Origin: Desulfuromonadales bacterium C00003107 | GTDB lineage: Bacteria > Desulfobacterota > Desulfuromonadia > Desulfuromonadales > Syntrophotaleaceae | DNA length: 5,396 nucleotides | Direction of reading: 5' to 3' | NCBI GenBank assembly: GCA_001751225.1 | Contig: MAXT01000369.1 | Span: 1 to 5,396 of the forward strand | Part shown: piece after piece, positions 1-5,359 of the stretch | Layout of the letters: every line of letters begins with the position of its first letter | Position numbering within the stretch: position 1 is the first letter of the stretch | Position numbers and translations under genes: made by a program | Notes under the pieces: generated by a model | Told to the model about the DNA's origin: nothing | What the model saw: the letters and a program-made list of their open reading frames with translations, nothing else | Database searches by the model: none

Positions 1-354
1 GATATGCAAGAAGGTCTGTGGGAGATCACTACGGTGATGAAAATGCCTGGCATGCCTATGCAGATACCGCCTACCAAGACCACCCAGTGCATCAGCCTGG
101 AAGATTTGGTCCCCCAGACCCAACAACCTGACCAGCCAGATCAGCAATGCGAAATTGCCAATATGACCACCACCGGCAACACAATAACCTATGACATGGT
201 CTGTGCCGCCCAGGGCAACACCATGAAAGCCCACAGCACTATCACCTACAGCAAGGACCAGATGCAGGGCAGCATGACGGCCACCATGGAACCGAGCAAC
301 ATGAGTGTGAGCTACACCTTAACTGGCAAGCGTATTGGTGACTGCAATAAATAA
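1..354 (+). CDS. DUF3617-family protein, 5' end missing
   Basis: The reading frame is open from the first base of the window to a TAA, so the true start and the expected signal peptide lie to the left. The visible 117 codons show the GLWEITT opening motif typical of DUF3617 proteins, followed by a methionine/proline-rich stretch (KMPGMPMQIPP). Counting from the first Met, cysteines fall at residues 29, 49, 67 and 114; four spaced cysteines fit the disulfide-bonded, exported beta-rich proteins of this family. The C-terminal half has the usual alternating pattern ending in a GDC motif. The biochemical function of DUF3617 is unknown, and the location (periplasm or cell surface) is inferred from the family. 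The codon-2 ATG should not be taken as the start, because homology-like sequence begins immediately there and no ribosome binding site can be assessed. The gene converges on the SLOG gene, with a shared hairpin between them. Confidence 0.85.
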   Translation, partial: DMQEGLWEITTVMKMPGMPMQIPPTKTTQCISLEDLVPQTQQPDQPDQQCEIANMTTTGNTITYDMVCAAQGNTMKAHSTITYSKDQMQGSMTATMEPSNMSVSYTLTGKRIGDCNK

Positions 355-394
355 TCGTCCACATCGTTTCAAATTAAAAATAGTAATATTAAAA

Positions 395-435
395 CGACAA
401 AAGCCGCTTCGATATCATCGAGGTGGTTTTTGTCG
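395..435. terminator. Bidirectional rho-independent terminator between convergent genes
   Basis: A 19-base arm at 395-413 pairs with 417-435 around a 3-base loop. Sixteen pairs are Watson-Crick and three are G-U wobbles in the plus-strand RNA (C-A mismatches in the minus-strand RNA). The plus-strand right arm contains five T's; the minus-strand right arm has TTTT inside it and another TTTT just past the stem. It lies 41 bases after the DUF3617 stop and 43 bases beyond the SLOG stop, where a terminator shared by converging units would be expected. Confidence 0.75.
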
Positions 436-477
436 CAAACAAATGGGCAGTCGAGCTCTGCGCCCAGTAGAGTCCCT

Positions 478-1035
478 CTACTTAAAAGAGCGCTCAAACA
501 GACTGACAATGGCCTTACGACCGTTATCTTCCAGATAACGGGTGCCGGTACCGGCGAAATGAGCTTCACTGACGACCGGCTCCTGATCACCGTTCAGGGC
601 TACCCAGTCGAACTCAACCCAATGATACCAACCATCCCTCTTTTGATCGAACACATACAACAGCTTATTGCAGAGCTTGGTAAATTCAGCGCCCCAGCCG
701 GTACCACCCTTGACCGTCTTATCGTCAAGAATTTCGCCAACAACAAAAATCTGCTGGGCATGATTTATTTGATACCAGATCGTCTGCAGTATCTTGCGAA
801 TCGTTGGGCTTGCAGTATAGCGACGGTTGAGCAACCGGGACACATATTCCAGGCTAACATCGCCATTTTTTAGTTCCTCATGATGCAGAACACGAACTCC
901 CCTCTGCCGAATGATCGTATGCCCGTCGAAGGTAAAGTTGACTTCCTCGATACCAAGACGCTCGGCGTTTGCACCGAATTCCGCCTCCGTTCCTTTGGCC
1001 CCGCCACTGAAAAGGATAAAATCTTCCTTGTTCAT
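478..1035 (-). CDS. SLOG-superfamily (Rossmann-like) protein of unknown function
   Basis: This encodes 185 residues, starting at ATG with AAAGGA at 1042-1047, six bases upstream. The N-terminus has a beta strand leading into FSGGAKGTEAEFG (residues 9-21), the glycine-rich loop seen in SLOG/DprA/LOG-like Rossmann folds. A second Gly-rich turn, GGTGWG (110-115), is followed by a strand and YVFDQKRDGWY. A third conserved-looking block, FAGTGTR (160-166), precedes a helix at the C-terminus. SLOG domains are known to bind nucleotides or nucleotide derivatives; some cleave them and others act as sensors. I cannot assign a reaction: the LOG-type PGGxGTxxE phosphoribohydrolase motif is not exactly present. 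It is the last gene of the pap unit, 75 bases after the lysine-rich protein, with no clear terminator between them, so co-transcription is likely but not certain. Family-level confidence is fair; the specific role is unknown. Confidence 0.75.
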   Translation of the reverse strand: MNKEDFILFSGGAKGTEAEFGANAERLGIEEVNFTFDGHTIIRQRGVRVLHHEELKNGDVSLEYVSRLLNRRYTASPTIRKILQTIWYQINHAQQIFVVGEILDDKTVKGGTGWGAEFTKLCNKLLYVFDQKRDGWYHWVEFDWVALNGDQEPVVSEAHFAGTGTRYLEDNGRKAIVSLFERSFK

Positions 1036-1110
1036 ATTGTGTCCTTTCGATATACAGGCTGTAAGTGCTGGTAGATCCGGTGAACGGCTTTAGTTACAAC
1101 CAAACCGGGC

Positions 1111-1644
1111 TTAAAAACGACTTGCAAATTTAAACAAACTGCTATTTTTTGTTTTTTTCTTATCCTTCTTTTTTTTGGCTTTTTCCTTTTTCTTCTGCTT
1201 CTTTGCGTTCTTCTTATCCTCTTTCTTTTTGGCCTCTTTCTTTTTGGCCTTATGCTTTTTCTCATCTTTTGGGGATGTAGATTTAGGTTTCTTGTCTACG
1301 GTTGGCTCAGGGGCTGTAGTCCTCTCGACCGCAATAAGCAAACCCTCAGTTTCTGGCATGTTAATAGATGGTTTTGTTCCCAAATTCCGAGTTTGCTCAA
1401 CAGGGAAAATTGCCATGCCTTTGCGCCGAAAAATGTTCAGCAGATAGCGTATCTGACCAATTGTCAAACCGCTTGCTGTTACAGCATTGAGCTGAGTCGC
1501 TCCACCATCTATGCTCAACAACGCAACGGCACGCTGACTAGCCAGGCCGTTCTGCAAAGCGGCAAGGTCTTGACAAGTACGCTCCTGTTCGGGTGAAAGC
1601 AAAGAGCCCTGTGCCTTATCGCTTACCGATCTTTGAGCCGCCAC
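1111..1644 (-). CDS. Helix-turn-helix-like protein with polylysine C-terminal tail
   Basis: This encodes 177 residues. I chose the GTG at 1642-1644 because AAGGGGGA (1649-1656) lies four bases upstream; a TTG six codons earlier has no such site and would itself overlap this signal. Residues 36-81 read as a homeodomain-like helix-turn-helix of the kind found at the N-terminus of IS630-type transposases and small regulators (RAVALL, then GATQ, SGLTIGQIRYLL and FRRKGMAIFP). A Pro/Thr/Glu-containing linker follows (about 82-117). Residues 118-167 are 29/50 lysine with interspersed A, E, D and Q, resembling histone-H1-like bacterial tails. The last ten residues (SSLFKFASRF) leave the lysine pattern. 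Likely role, by inference: DNA or polyanion binding. It lies 41 bases downstream of pap, so it probably shares its mRNA, and polyphosphate is a plausible ligand for the tail. The tail is encoded by A-rich codons with A6, A7 and A8 runs that could promote slippage. Confidence 0.75.
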   Translation of the reverse strand: MAAQRSVSDKAQGSLLSPEQERTCQDLAALQNGLASQRAVALLSIDGGATQLNAVTASGLTIGQIRYLLNIFRRKGMAIFPVEQTRNLGTKPSINMPETEGLLIAVERTTAPEPTVDKKPKSTSPKDEKKHKAKKKEAKKKEDKKNAKKQKKKEKAKKKKDKKKTKNSSLFKFASRF

Positions 1645-1648
1645 AATA

Positions 1649-1656
1649 TCCCCCTT
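1649..1656 (-). promoter_or_regulatory. Ribosome binding site that fixes a GTG start
   Basis: AAGGGGGA on the minus strand stands four bases before the GTG at 1642-1644. It is the reason for preferring this start of the lysine-rich protein over the upstream TTG at 1660-1662. Confidence 0.65.
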
Positions 1657-1685
1657 CGGCAAAAGACTTCAAACCAAAAAAAGTG

Positions 1686-3182
1686 CTACTTTTTCCCCTG
1701 TTTGGCCAGAGCCCCTTCAATGCGGTCACAGAGGGTTTCAAGCACCTTGATTCTGGCAAAGTACTTATCGTTGGCTTCAACCAGCGTCCAAGGAGCAATC
1801 TCTGAGCTGGTGCGGTCGATCATGTCGCAGACCGCGGTTTCATACTCGTCCCACTTTTCTCGATTGCGCCAATCTTCATCGGTAATTTTGAAACGTTTGA
1901 AGCCTATTTTTTCCCGTTCCTCAAACCGTTTTAACTGTTCTTCCTTACTGATCGAGAGCCAGAATTTAACGACCACCACCCGATGGCGCACCATCTGTTC
2001 TTCAAAGTCATTGATCTCTCCGTAGGCCCTCATCCAATCGTCCTGCGAACAGAAGCCTTCGACTCGTTCCACTAGCACCCGACCGTACCAGGAACGATCA
2101 AAGAACGCAAAACGACCTCTGCGGGGCAGATTTCGCCAGAACCTCCAGAGATAAGGTTGATCGCGTTCCTCCTCAGTGGGAGCTGCTACCGGTATAACCC
2201 GATAAGCACGGGCATCCAGAGCTTGAATGATGCGGCGAATACTGCCCCCCTTGCCGGCCGCATCGTTTCCTTCAAAAACCACTACCACCGAGATATTTTT
2301 AAAATCGGCGTGCCGGGAAAGGACATTCAACCGACCTTGCAACAGTGCCAGCTGGTTACGATATTCGGTTTTATTCAGCGCTTGGTTCAGGTCGAGGGTC
2401 TGCAGAATACGCAACCCGTCGATGGCCGTTGTCAAAGGTGGAAAGATTGTTGAATCGGCCCCCTTTTCACCAGCGGCAAGGCGCCTGACCAGCGATTCGT
2501 GAATCAACTTGCCGATGGTCAGATAGCGATAGCGCGGATCGGACCCCTCAACGATGATCCAAGGGGCCTCTGCGGTACTTGTGCCCCGCAGCATGCGCTC
2601 AGACACCTGCCGAAAGCGGTCATAGAGCTTGTAATGCCGCCAATCGGTGGCATTCACCCGCCAGCGGGTTTTGGGATCGGATTCGAGTTCATTTAGTCGT
2701 TTTTTTTGGGCTTTTTTCGGTAGGTGCAGCCAAAACTTAAGGATCAGGCAACCATCGCGACTCAACATGTTTTCAAACCGAACGGTTCTGTCCAGACGCT
2801 GATCAAGTTCGGCGTTATTGATATCGCCATAAACATTCAGAACCAACGGCTTCGAATACCAACTGCCAATAAAGATTCCAATTTTGCCTTTAGCAGGCAA
2901 TGCCCGCCAGAAGCGAAACATGGGCGGACGTTCAAGTTCTTCGTCTGTAAGGTCCCGCAAGGCATGGGTTTCGACATGACGGGGATCAAACCATTCATTC
3001 AGCAGGTTAACCGTCTCGCCCTTACCTGCACAATCGACCCCGGCGATCAAAATCAATACCGAAAATTTCTTGCTCTGCAGCAAATCGAGTTGCGCATCAA
3101 GCAGGTTTTCCCGCAACTCGGGAACCTGCTGTTTGTAGTCTTCCTTGTCGATCCGGTGACCCAATTCGGCAGATTCAAACAT
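1686..3182 (-). CDS. pap: Polyphosphate:AMP phosphotransferase (fused two-domain PPK2, class II)
   Basis: This encodes 498 residues, the normal size for Pap. The enzyme transfers phosphate from inorganic polyphosphate to AMP to give ADP in the cytoplasm; coupled with adenylate kinase it can regenerate ATP. Two PPK2 domains are visible. The N-terminal one (about 10-235) has the Walker A GVDCAGKGE (48-56) and ends with APWIIVEGSD. The C-terminal one (about 270-495) has GNDAAGKGG (305-313), DRSWYGR (362-368, Walker B aspartate 362) and APWTLVEAND. In the N-terminal copy the matching motif is IGSWYS (105-110), so the Walker B aspartate is replaced by Ile. This suggests that the C-terminal domain carries the catalysis, which fits what is known of fused PPK2 proteins. 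The start at MFESAELGH matches the family's usual N-terminus and has AAGGAG (3188-3193) five bases upstream; the longer TTG frame from 3230 is rejected. It is the first gene of a likely three-gene unit. Confidence 0.95.
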   Translation of the reverse strand: MFESAELGHRIDKEDYKQQVPELRENLLDAQLDLLQSKKFSVLILIAGVDCAGKGETVNLLNEWFDPRHVETHALRDLTDEELERPPMFRFWRALPAKGKIGIFIGSWYSKPLVLNVYGDINNAELDQRLDRTVRFENMLSRDGCLILKFWLHLPKKAQKKRLNELESDPKTRWRVNATDWRHYKLYDRFRQVSERMLRGTSTAEAPWIIVEGSDPRYRYLTIGKLIHESLVRRLAAGEKGADSTIFPPLTTAIDGLRILQTLDLNQALNKTEYRNQLALLQGRLNVLSRHADFKNISVVVVFEGNDAAGKGGSIRRIIQALDARAYRVIPVAAPTEEERDQPYLWRFWRNLPRRGRFAFFDRSWYGRVLVERVEGFCSQDDWMRAYGEINDFEEQMVRHRVVVVKFWLSISKEEQLKRFEEREKIGFKRFKITDEDWRNREKWDEYETAVCDMIDRTSSEIAPWTLVEANDKYFARIKVLETLCDRIEGALAKQGKK

Positions 3183-3238
3183 GAGGGCTCCTTGCTGGCA
3201 AAAATTTCTCAGCTGGGGGCAACGAAGCAAGCCTTTTT

Positions 3239-3266
3239 ATCATAGGGTTTTTTTAAGCAAATTCAA
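3239..3266 (-). promoter_or_regulatory. Sigma70-like promoter for pap
   Basis: On the minus strand, TTGAAT (3261-3266) is separated by 16 bases from TATGAT (3239-3244). These match the consensus at 4/6 and 5/6, and the spacer is A-rich. Transcription would start near 3232, giving a leader of about 50 bases before the pap ATG. No operator-like dyad is evident next to it. Confidence 0.5.
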
Positions 3267-3634
3267 GAAATTTCATAGATTTAGTCTACCAAGGAAAGGG
3301 CCATTTGGCGTGCCGGTGTAGTGCTGTCAATTCACTAGAGTATCCTGGTCTTCGTTGCGATGGCTTAGTGTTGATACGCATTAATTCTTAAATGTAGAGA
3401 ACCCACGATGGTAGATTATAAGGGTAATGGCCCTGGCACCCTGAAGTGGTTGAGTCTTCGAGAAAACTCAAAAATTCCCTGGCTCTATTTTAAGGGAGGG
3501 TTACATCGAAATGTTATACTTAAACCAGTCTTGCAGGGGCAACTTCAAAAACTATAAAACTTTTGCAGCAGCGAGTACAAAGATTTCCCACTGAATAAAT
3601 ATATGAGCTTCTGACTTTTCCGTGGACAAATTAA
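3267..3634. other. Intergenic region between divergent pap and hydrolase genes
   Basis: There is no convincing gene in these 368 bases. Two tiny plus-strand ORFs exist. One is at 3408-3557 (49 residues, beginning MVDYKGNGPG, with only a weak AGAGAA upstream). The other is at 3511-3594 (27 residues, beginning MLYLNQSCRG), with a strong AAGGGAGGG at 3492-3500, ten bases before its ATG. Neither resembles a family I know. A 9-bp perfect inverted repeat, AGGGCCATT at 3297-3305 against 3426-3434, brackets about 120 bases; its arms are too far apart and too short to call an element. The region could hold decayed sequence, a leader peptide or an unrecognised small RNA. Confidence 0.4.
3531..3558 (+). 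promoter_or_regulatory. Possible promoter for the hydrolase gene
   Basis: TTGCAG (3531-3536), a 16-base spacer and TATAAA (3553-3558). The -10 box is good (5/6) and the -35 box is poor. It would give a leader of about 70 bases before the ATG at 3635. No better candidate was seen nearby. Confidence 0.3.
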
Positions 3635-4531
3635 ATGATTAAACGCCCGACACCAAAAGTGCTTTTCTTTAGCGTGTTACTGCTTTTTCTCCTTTCGAGC
3701 TGCAATAACGCTACCCGCTTAATTTTCACCCCTGGTAAAACCTTGGCACCGCTCCCTGAGACAATTGGACTTCAATACCAAATTGTTTGGTTCGAGGCAC
3801 CCGACAGAACGAAATTGCACGGTTGGCTTATCCCCGGCGACCCAGCCGCACCTATGGTGCTATTTTTTCATGGAAATGCCGCGAACATAACCCACCGCCT
3901 CCCAAACATAGACTATCTCCACCAATTAGGCCTCAATGTCTTTATATTTGATTACCGAGGATTTGGAAAAAGCAACGGAGTGTCTCTACGTGAAGAGGAT
4001 CTTTATCAAGACGCCAGAGGCGCTTTAAAATGGCTGAAGGGAAGCGAATGGGATTCATCAAAGGTGATATATTACGGACGATCCATGGGGGCCACTGTTG
4101 CCTTGCAGATGGCCCTTGAGCAACCACCGGCTGGTATCATTCTGGAATGCCCGTTCACCTCTCTTCACGACATCGCCATGAAAACGAACCCCATAAGCTA
4201 TGGTTTAGTTGGAAGATGGTTTATAAAAGACCGCTTTGATAACATAAATAAAATCTCTTCAATTTCGGCACCCGTACTCATTTTCCATGGGAAAAAGGAC
4301 CGAATAATTCCTTTCGGGATGTCTGTAAAGCTTTTTTCATTCGCAAAAGAACCTAAAACTCTCCATTTGGTAAATGAAGCAGGACACAATAATTGCTATC
4401 TCACGGGTGGAGAGGAATATAAAAAACTCTGGATTTCGTTTGTTGGCAAATACAGTAACTATAATTACCCAGATAAGCTGACAAAGAATCTGAAAGAAAG
4501 GCACTCAAAAGGCAGGATGGAGTTTTACTAA
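3635..4531 (+). CDS. Lipoprotein alpha/beta hydrolase (Bem46/YfhR-like serine hydrolase)
   Basis: This encodes 298 residues. After a basic start (MIKRPTPK) comes a hydrophobic stretch ending in a lipobox, LSSC, with the lipidated cysteine at 23. Asn at +2 argues against Asp-type inner-membrane retention, by the E. coli rule. The mature part is a complete alpha/beta-hydrolase fold: oxyanion-loop motif HGNA (79-82), FDYRGFGKS (105-113), nucleophile elbow GRSMG (148-152, Ser150), acid in HGKKDRIIP (Asp222) and catalytic His in GHNN (His251). This matches the Bem46/YfhR/ABHD13 group of unknown-substrate serine hydrolases, probably an esterase or thioesterase facing the periplasm. The tail after about residue 272 is polar and probably disordered. 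The ribosome binding site before the ATG is weak (GTGGA at 3622-3626). The stop codon is part of a CTAA repeat bordering the following MITE-like element. Base composition appears more AT-rich than pap. Confidence 0.9.
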   Translation: MIKRPTPKVLFFSVLLLFLLSSCNNATRLIFTPGKTLAPLPETIGLQYQIVWFEAPDRTKLHGWLIPGDPAAPMVLFFHGNAANITHRLPNIDYLHQLGLNVFIFDYRGFGKSNGVSLREEDLYQDARGALKWLKGSEWDSSKVIYYGRSMGATVALQMALEQPPAGIILECPFTSLHDIAMKTNPISYGLVGRWFIKDRFDNINKISSISAPVLIFHGKKDRIIPFGMSVKLFSFAKEPKTLHLVNEAGHNNCYLTGGEEYKKLWISFVGKYSNYNYPDKLTKNLKERHSKGRMEFY

Positions 4532-4546
4532 GAGTCTGTCGGACTT
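4532..4546 (+). repeat. Left terminal inverted repeat of the MITE-like element
   Basis: GAGTCTGTCGGACTT, preceded immediately by CTAA (4528-4531), whose last three bases are the hydrolase stop codon. Confidence 0.6.
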
Positions 4547-4614
4547 GACGGGCCGAAACGAAAAATTGGCTATTAGAGACCAGATTTTCGAGAACTTGAG
4601 AGCGAATAGCAGGG

Positions 4615-4863
4615 CTATTTATCGAAAATTGTCGGGAATATGAACCAATCAGACGATTTTGCAGTCGGTTCATGATAAGCCCGACACCCTCCTAATCTGT
4701 ACCGCATAGCCCGCGGACTGTAATCCAGTGATCGAGCTCCGGTAGCGATTTCAGGTAAAGTGTAGTTGCAGAGCGGATCGGTGTCGAGCAAGAGCCCGTA
4801 GCCCCTTTGCGAATCGTGGCCGATGATGAAAGTCCCGACCGGGCTGTAATCGCACCACATCAT
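4615..4863 (-). CDS. Doubtful small ORF downstream of the J-domain gene
   Basis: This is an 82-residue open frame starting at a double ATG (4863, 4860), 19 bases after the J-domain stop; AAAGG lies about ten bases upstream of the first ATG. I do not recognise it. The first 50 or so residues (MMWCDYSPVGTF, then GYGLLLDTD) use mostly G/C-ending codons like the neighbouring genes, which favours real coding. Residues from about 58 on (after RYRLGG) are read out of the MITE-like element, so the present C-terminus would be acquired. Removing the element and one CTAA copy gives an ancestral frame that would end eight codons beyond the leucine at the junction, inside the antisense of the hydrolase gene. 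It could equally be a chance frame or part of an untranslated region. Confidence 0.3.
   Translation of the reverse strand: MMWCDYSPVGTFIIGHDSQRGYGLLLDTDPLCNYTLPEIATGARSLDYSPRAMRYRLGGCRAYHEPTAKSSDWFIFPTIFDK
4677..4691 (-). repeat. Right terminal inverted repeat of the MITE-like element
   Basis: Read on the minus strand this is GAGGGTGTCGGGCTT. It is bordered by the second CTAA copy at 4692-4695. Confidence 0.6.
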
Positions 4864-4882
4864 GCTGTATGTGCCTTTGCAG

Positions 4883-5173
4883 TTAGTCCCTTCCCCAAAG
4901 AGGATCGTCACCGAACTGTTGGCGCAACCTTTCCTCAGGACATTGCTCGTAAAACTCAGCTTCGGCAAAGGAAAAGCTGTAGGCGCCGACATAATCGAGC
5001 AACAGTTTGTAGGCCGCGTTCACTTCCTGAATCACTTGCAGGGCGCCGATCTCCCCACCGTCAGGATGGTAGCGCTTAACTAATACGCGGTGGCGGGTTT
5101 TAATCTCCTTGAGGGTAGCCCGCTCGCCGAGGCCGAATACCTTCAATGCCGATTGAAGCTCCGTATAATCCAT
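4883..5173 (-). CDS. Small J-domain (DnaJ-like) protein
   Basis: This encodes 96 residues. The J-domain occupies about residues 8-62: helix I (LQSALKVFGL), helix II (LKEIKTRHRVLVKRY), the HPD motif at 36-38 followed by GG, and helix III (VIQEVNAAYKLLLDY). HPD is the signature that stimulates DnaK-type Hsp70 ATPase. There is no Gly/Phe region, zinc finger or substrate-binding domain, so it is a type III-like (J-domain-only) co-chaperone. The C-terminal part (FSFAEAEFYEQCPEERLRQQFGDDPLWG) resembles a conserved tail I associate with small Geobacter-type J proteins; its partner or client is unknown. I chose the ATG at 5171-5173 because GGGGA (5179-5183) lies five bases upstream and family members start at about M-x-Y. 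The open frame reaches back to 5266, but the extra residues look non-coding. The gene converges with the hydrolase, and the MITE-like element lies between them. Confidence 0.9.
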   Translation of the reverse strand: MDYTELQSALKVFGLGERATLKEIKTRHRVLVKRYHPDGGEIGALQVIQEVNAAYKLLLDYVGAYSFSFAEAEFYEQCPEERLRQQFGDDPLWGRD

Positions 5174-5237
5174 TGTCATCCCCAGGCAAAAGATTAACCT
5201 ACCCCTAAAACCGTACGGACAATACGATATTTCAAAG

Positions 5238-5266
5238 TTTATCATGAACTTACCCAGGCCCTTCAA
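5238..5266 (-). promoter_or_regulatory. Possible promoter for the J-domain gene
   Basis: On the minus strand, TTGAAG (5261-5266), a 17-base spacer and GATAAA (5238-5243), each 4/6 to consensus. This would give a leader of about 60 bases. It is a weak call, but a separate promoter is expected if the hairpin to the right is a terminator. Confidence 0.3.
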
Positions 5267-5326
5267 TCAAAGGTTGTCACTGACGGTTTCTCCATCGGTG
5301 AGCATCCGCCCTTTACCTCCGGACAG

Positions 5327-5359
5327 AAAAAATGGGGTCAAGCAAAGCTTGACCCCATT
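5327..5359 (-). terminator. Perfect 13-bp hairpin with T-tract (terminator or dispersed repeat)
   Basis: AATGGGGTCAAGC (5331-5343) and its exact reverse complement (5347-5359) flank an AAA loop. On the minus strand the stem runs into six T's, giving a classic intrinsic terminator for a minus-strand gene entering from beyond the right edge. On the plus strand the T-tract is lacking. The GGGGTCAAG/CTTGACCCC arms also recall REP-like palindromes associated with Y1-type transposases, so a dispersed repeat is the alternative. Confidence 0.65.

Larger units (their letters stand above)
4532..4691. mobile_element. MITE-like non-autonomous element, 160 bp
   Basis: The left end GAGTCTGTCGGACTT (4532-4546) and the reverse complement of the right end, GAGGGTGTCGGGCTT (4677-4691), match at 12 of 15 positions. 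Both ends are directly flanked by CTAA (4528-4531 and 4692-4695), a likely 4-bp target duplication. Similarity between the ends seems to continue weakly inwards (GGGCCGA against GAACCGA, then AAAAT). The interior has no transposase and folds strongly: ATTTTCGA (4584-4591) pairs with 4622-4629 and encloses AATAGC/GCTATT (4605-4610/4614-4619). Near the right end, GTCGGG and ATGAACC (4631-4636, 4640-4646) pair with GGTTCAT and CCCGAC (4667-4673, 4680-4685). An autonomous parent is not in the window. A 4-bp target site would suit an IS1182-like or similar DDE transposase, but I cannot assign the family. Confidence 0.6.

Noticed and set aside
430..873. 147-residue plus-strand open frame opposite the SLOG gene
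   Set aside because: It is antisense to a gene with clear motifs and a ribosome binding site, and begins inside the terminator hairpin; no family resemblance.
3183..3230. Longer Pap starting at a TTG at 3230
   Set aside because: The added 16 residues are unlike the family's N-terminus, while the ATG at 3182 has AAGGAG at ideal spacing and begins with the family-typical MFESAELGH.
2724..3245. 173-residue plus-strand open frame opposite pap
   Set aside because: It lies entirely antisense to the strongly supported pap gene and its 5' flank, with no recognisable domain; it is a by-product of pap codon use.
3297..3434. AGGGCCATT/AATGGCCCT 9-bp inverted repeat as ends of another small element
   Set aside because: The arms are short, the similarity does not extend, and no flanking direct repeat was found; chance is likely at this size.
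4696..4882. Riboswitch or structured RNA downstream of the J-domain gene
   Set aside because: I could not recognise any known aptamer core or a terminator-type expression platform; coding-like codon use explains the stretch at least as well.
4807..5083. Plus-strand frames across the J-domain gene
   Set aside because: They are antisense to the HPD-containing J-domain gene, with arginine-rich, low-information translations and no start signals.
5174..5266. Longer J-domain protein starting at the ATG at 5266
   Set aside because: The 31 extra residues look non-coding, span the likely promoter and leader, and precede a start with a good GGGGA site at 5173.
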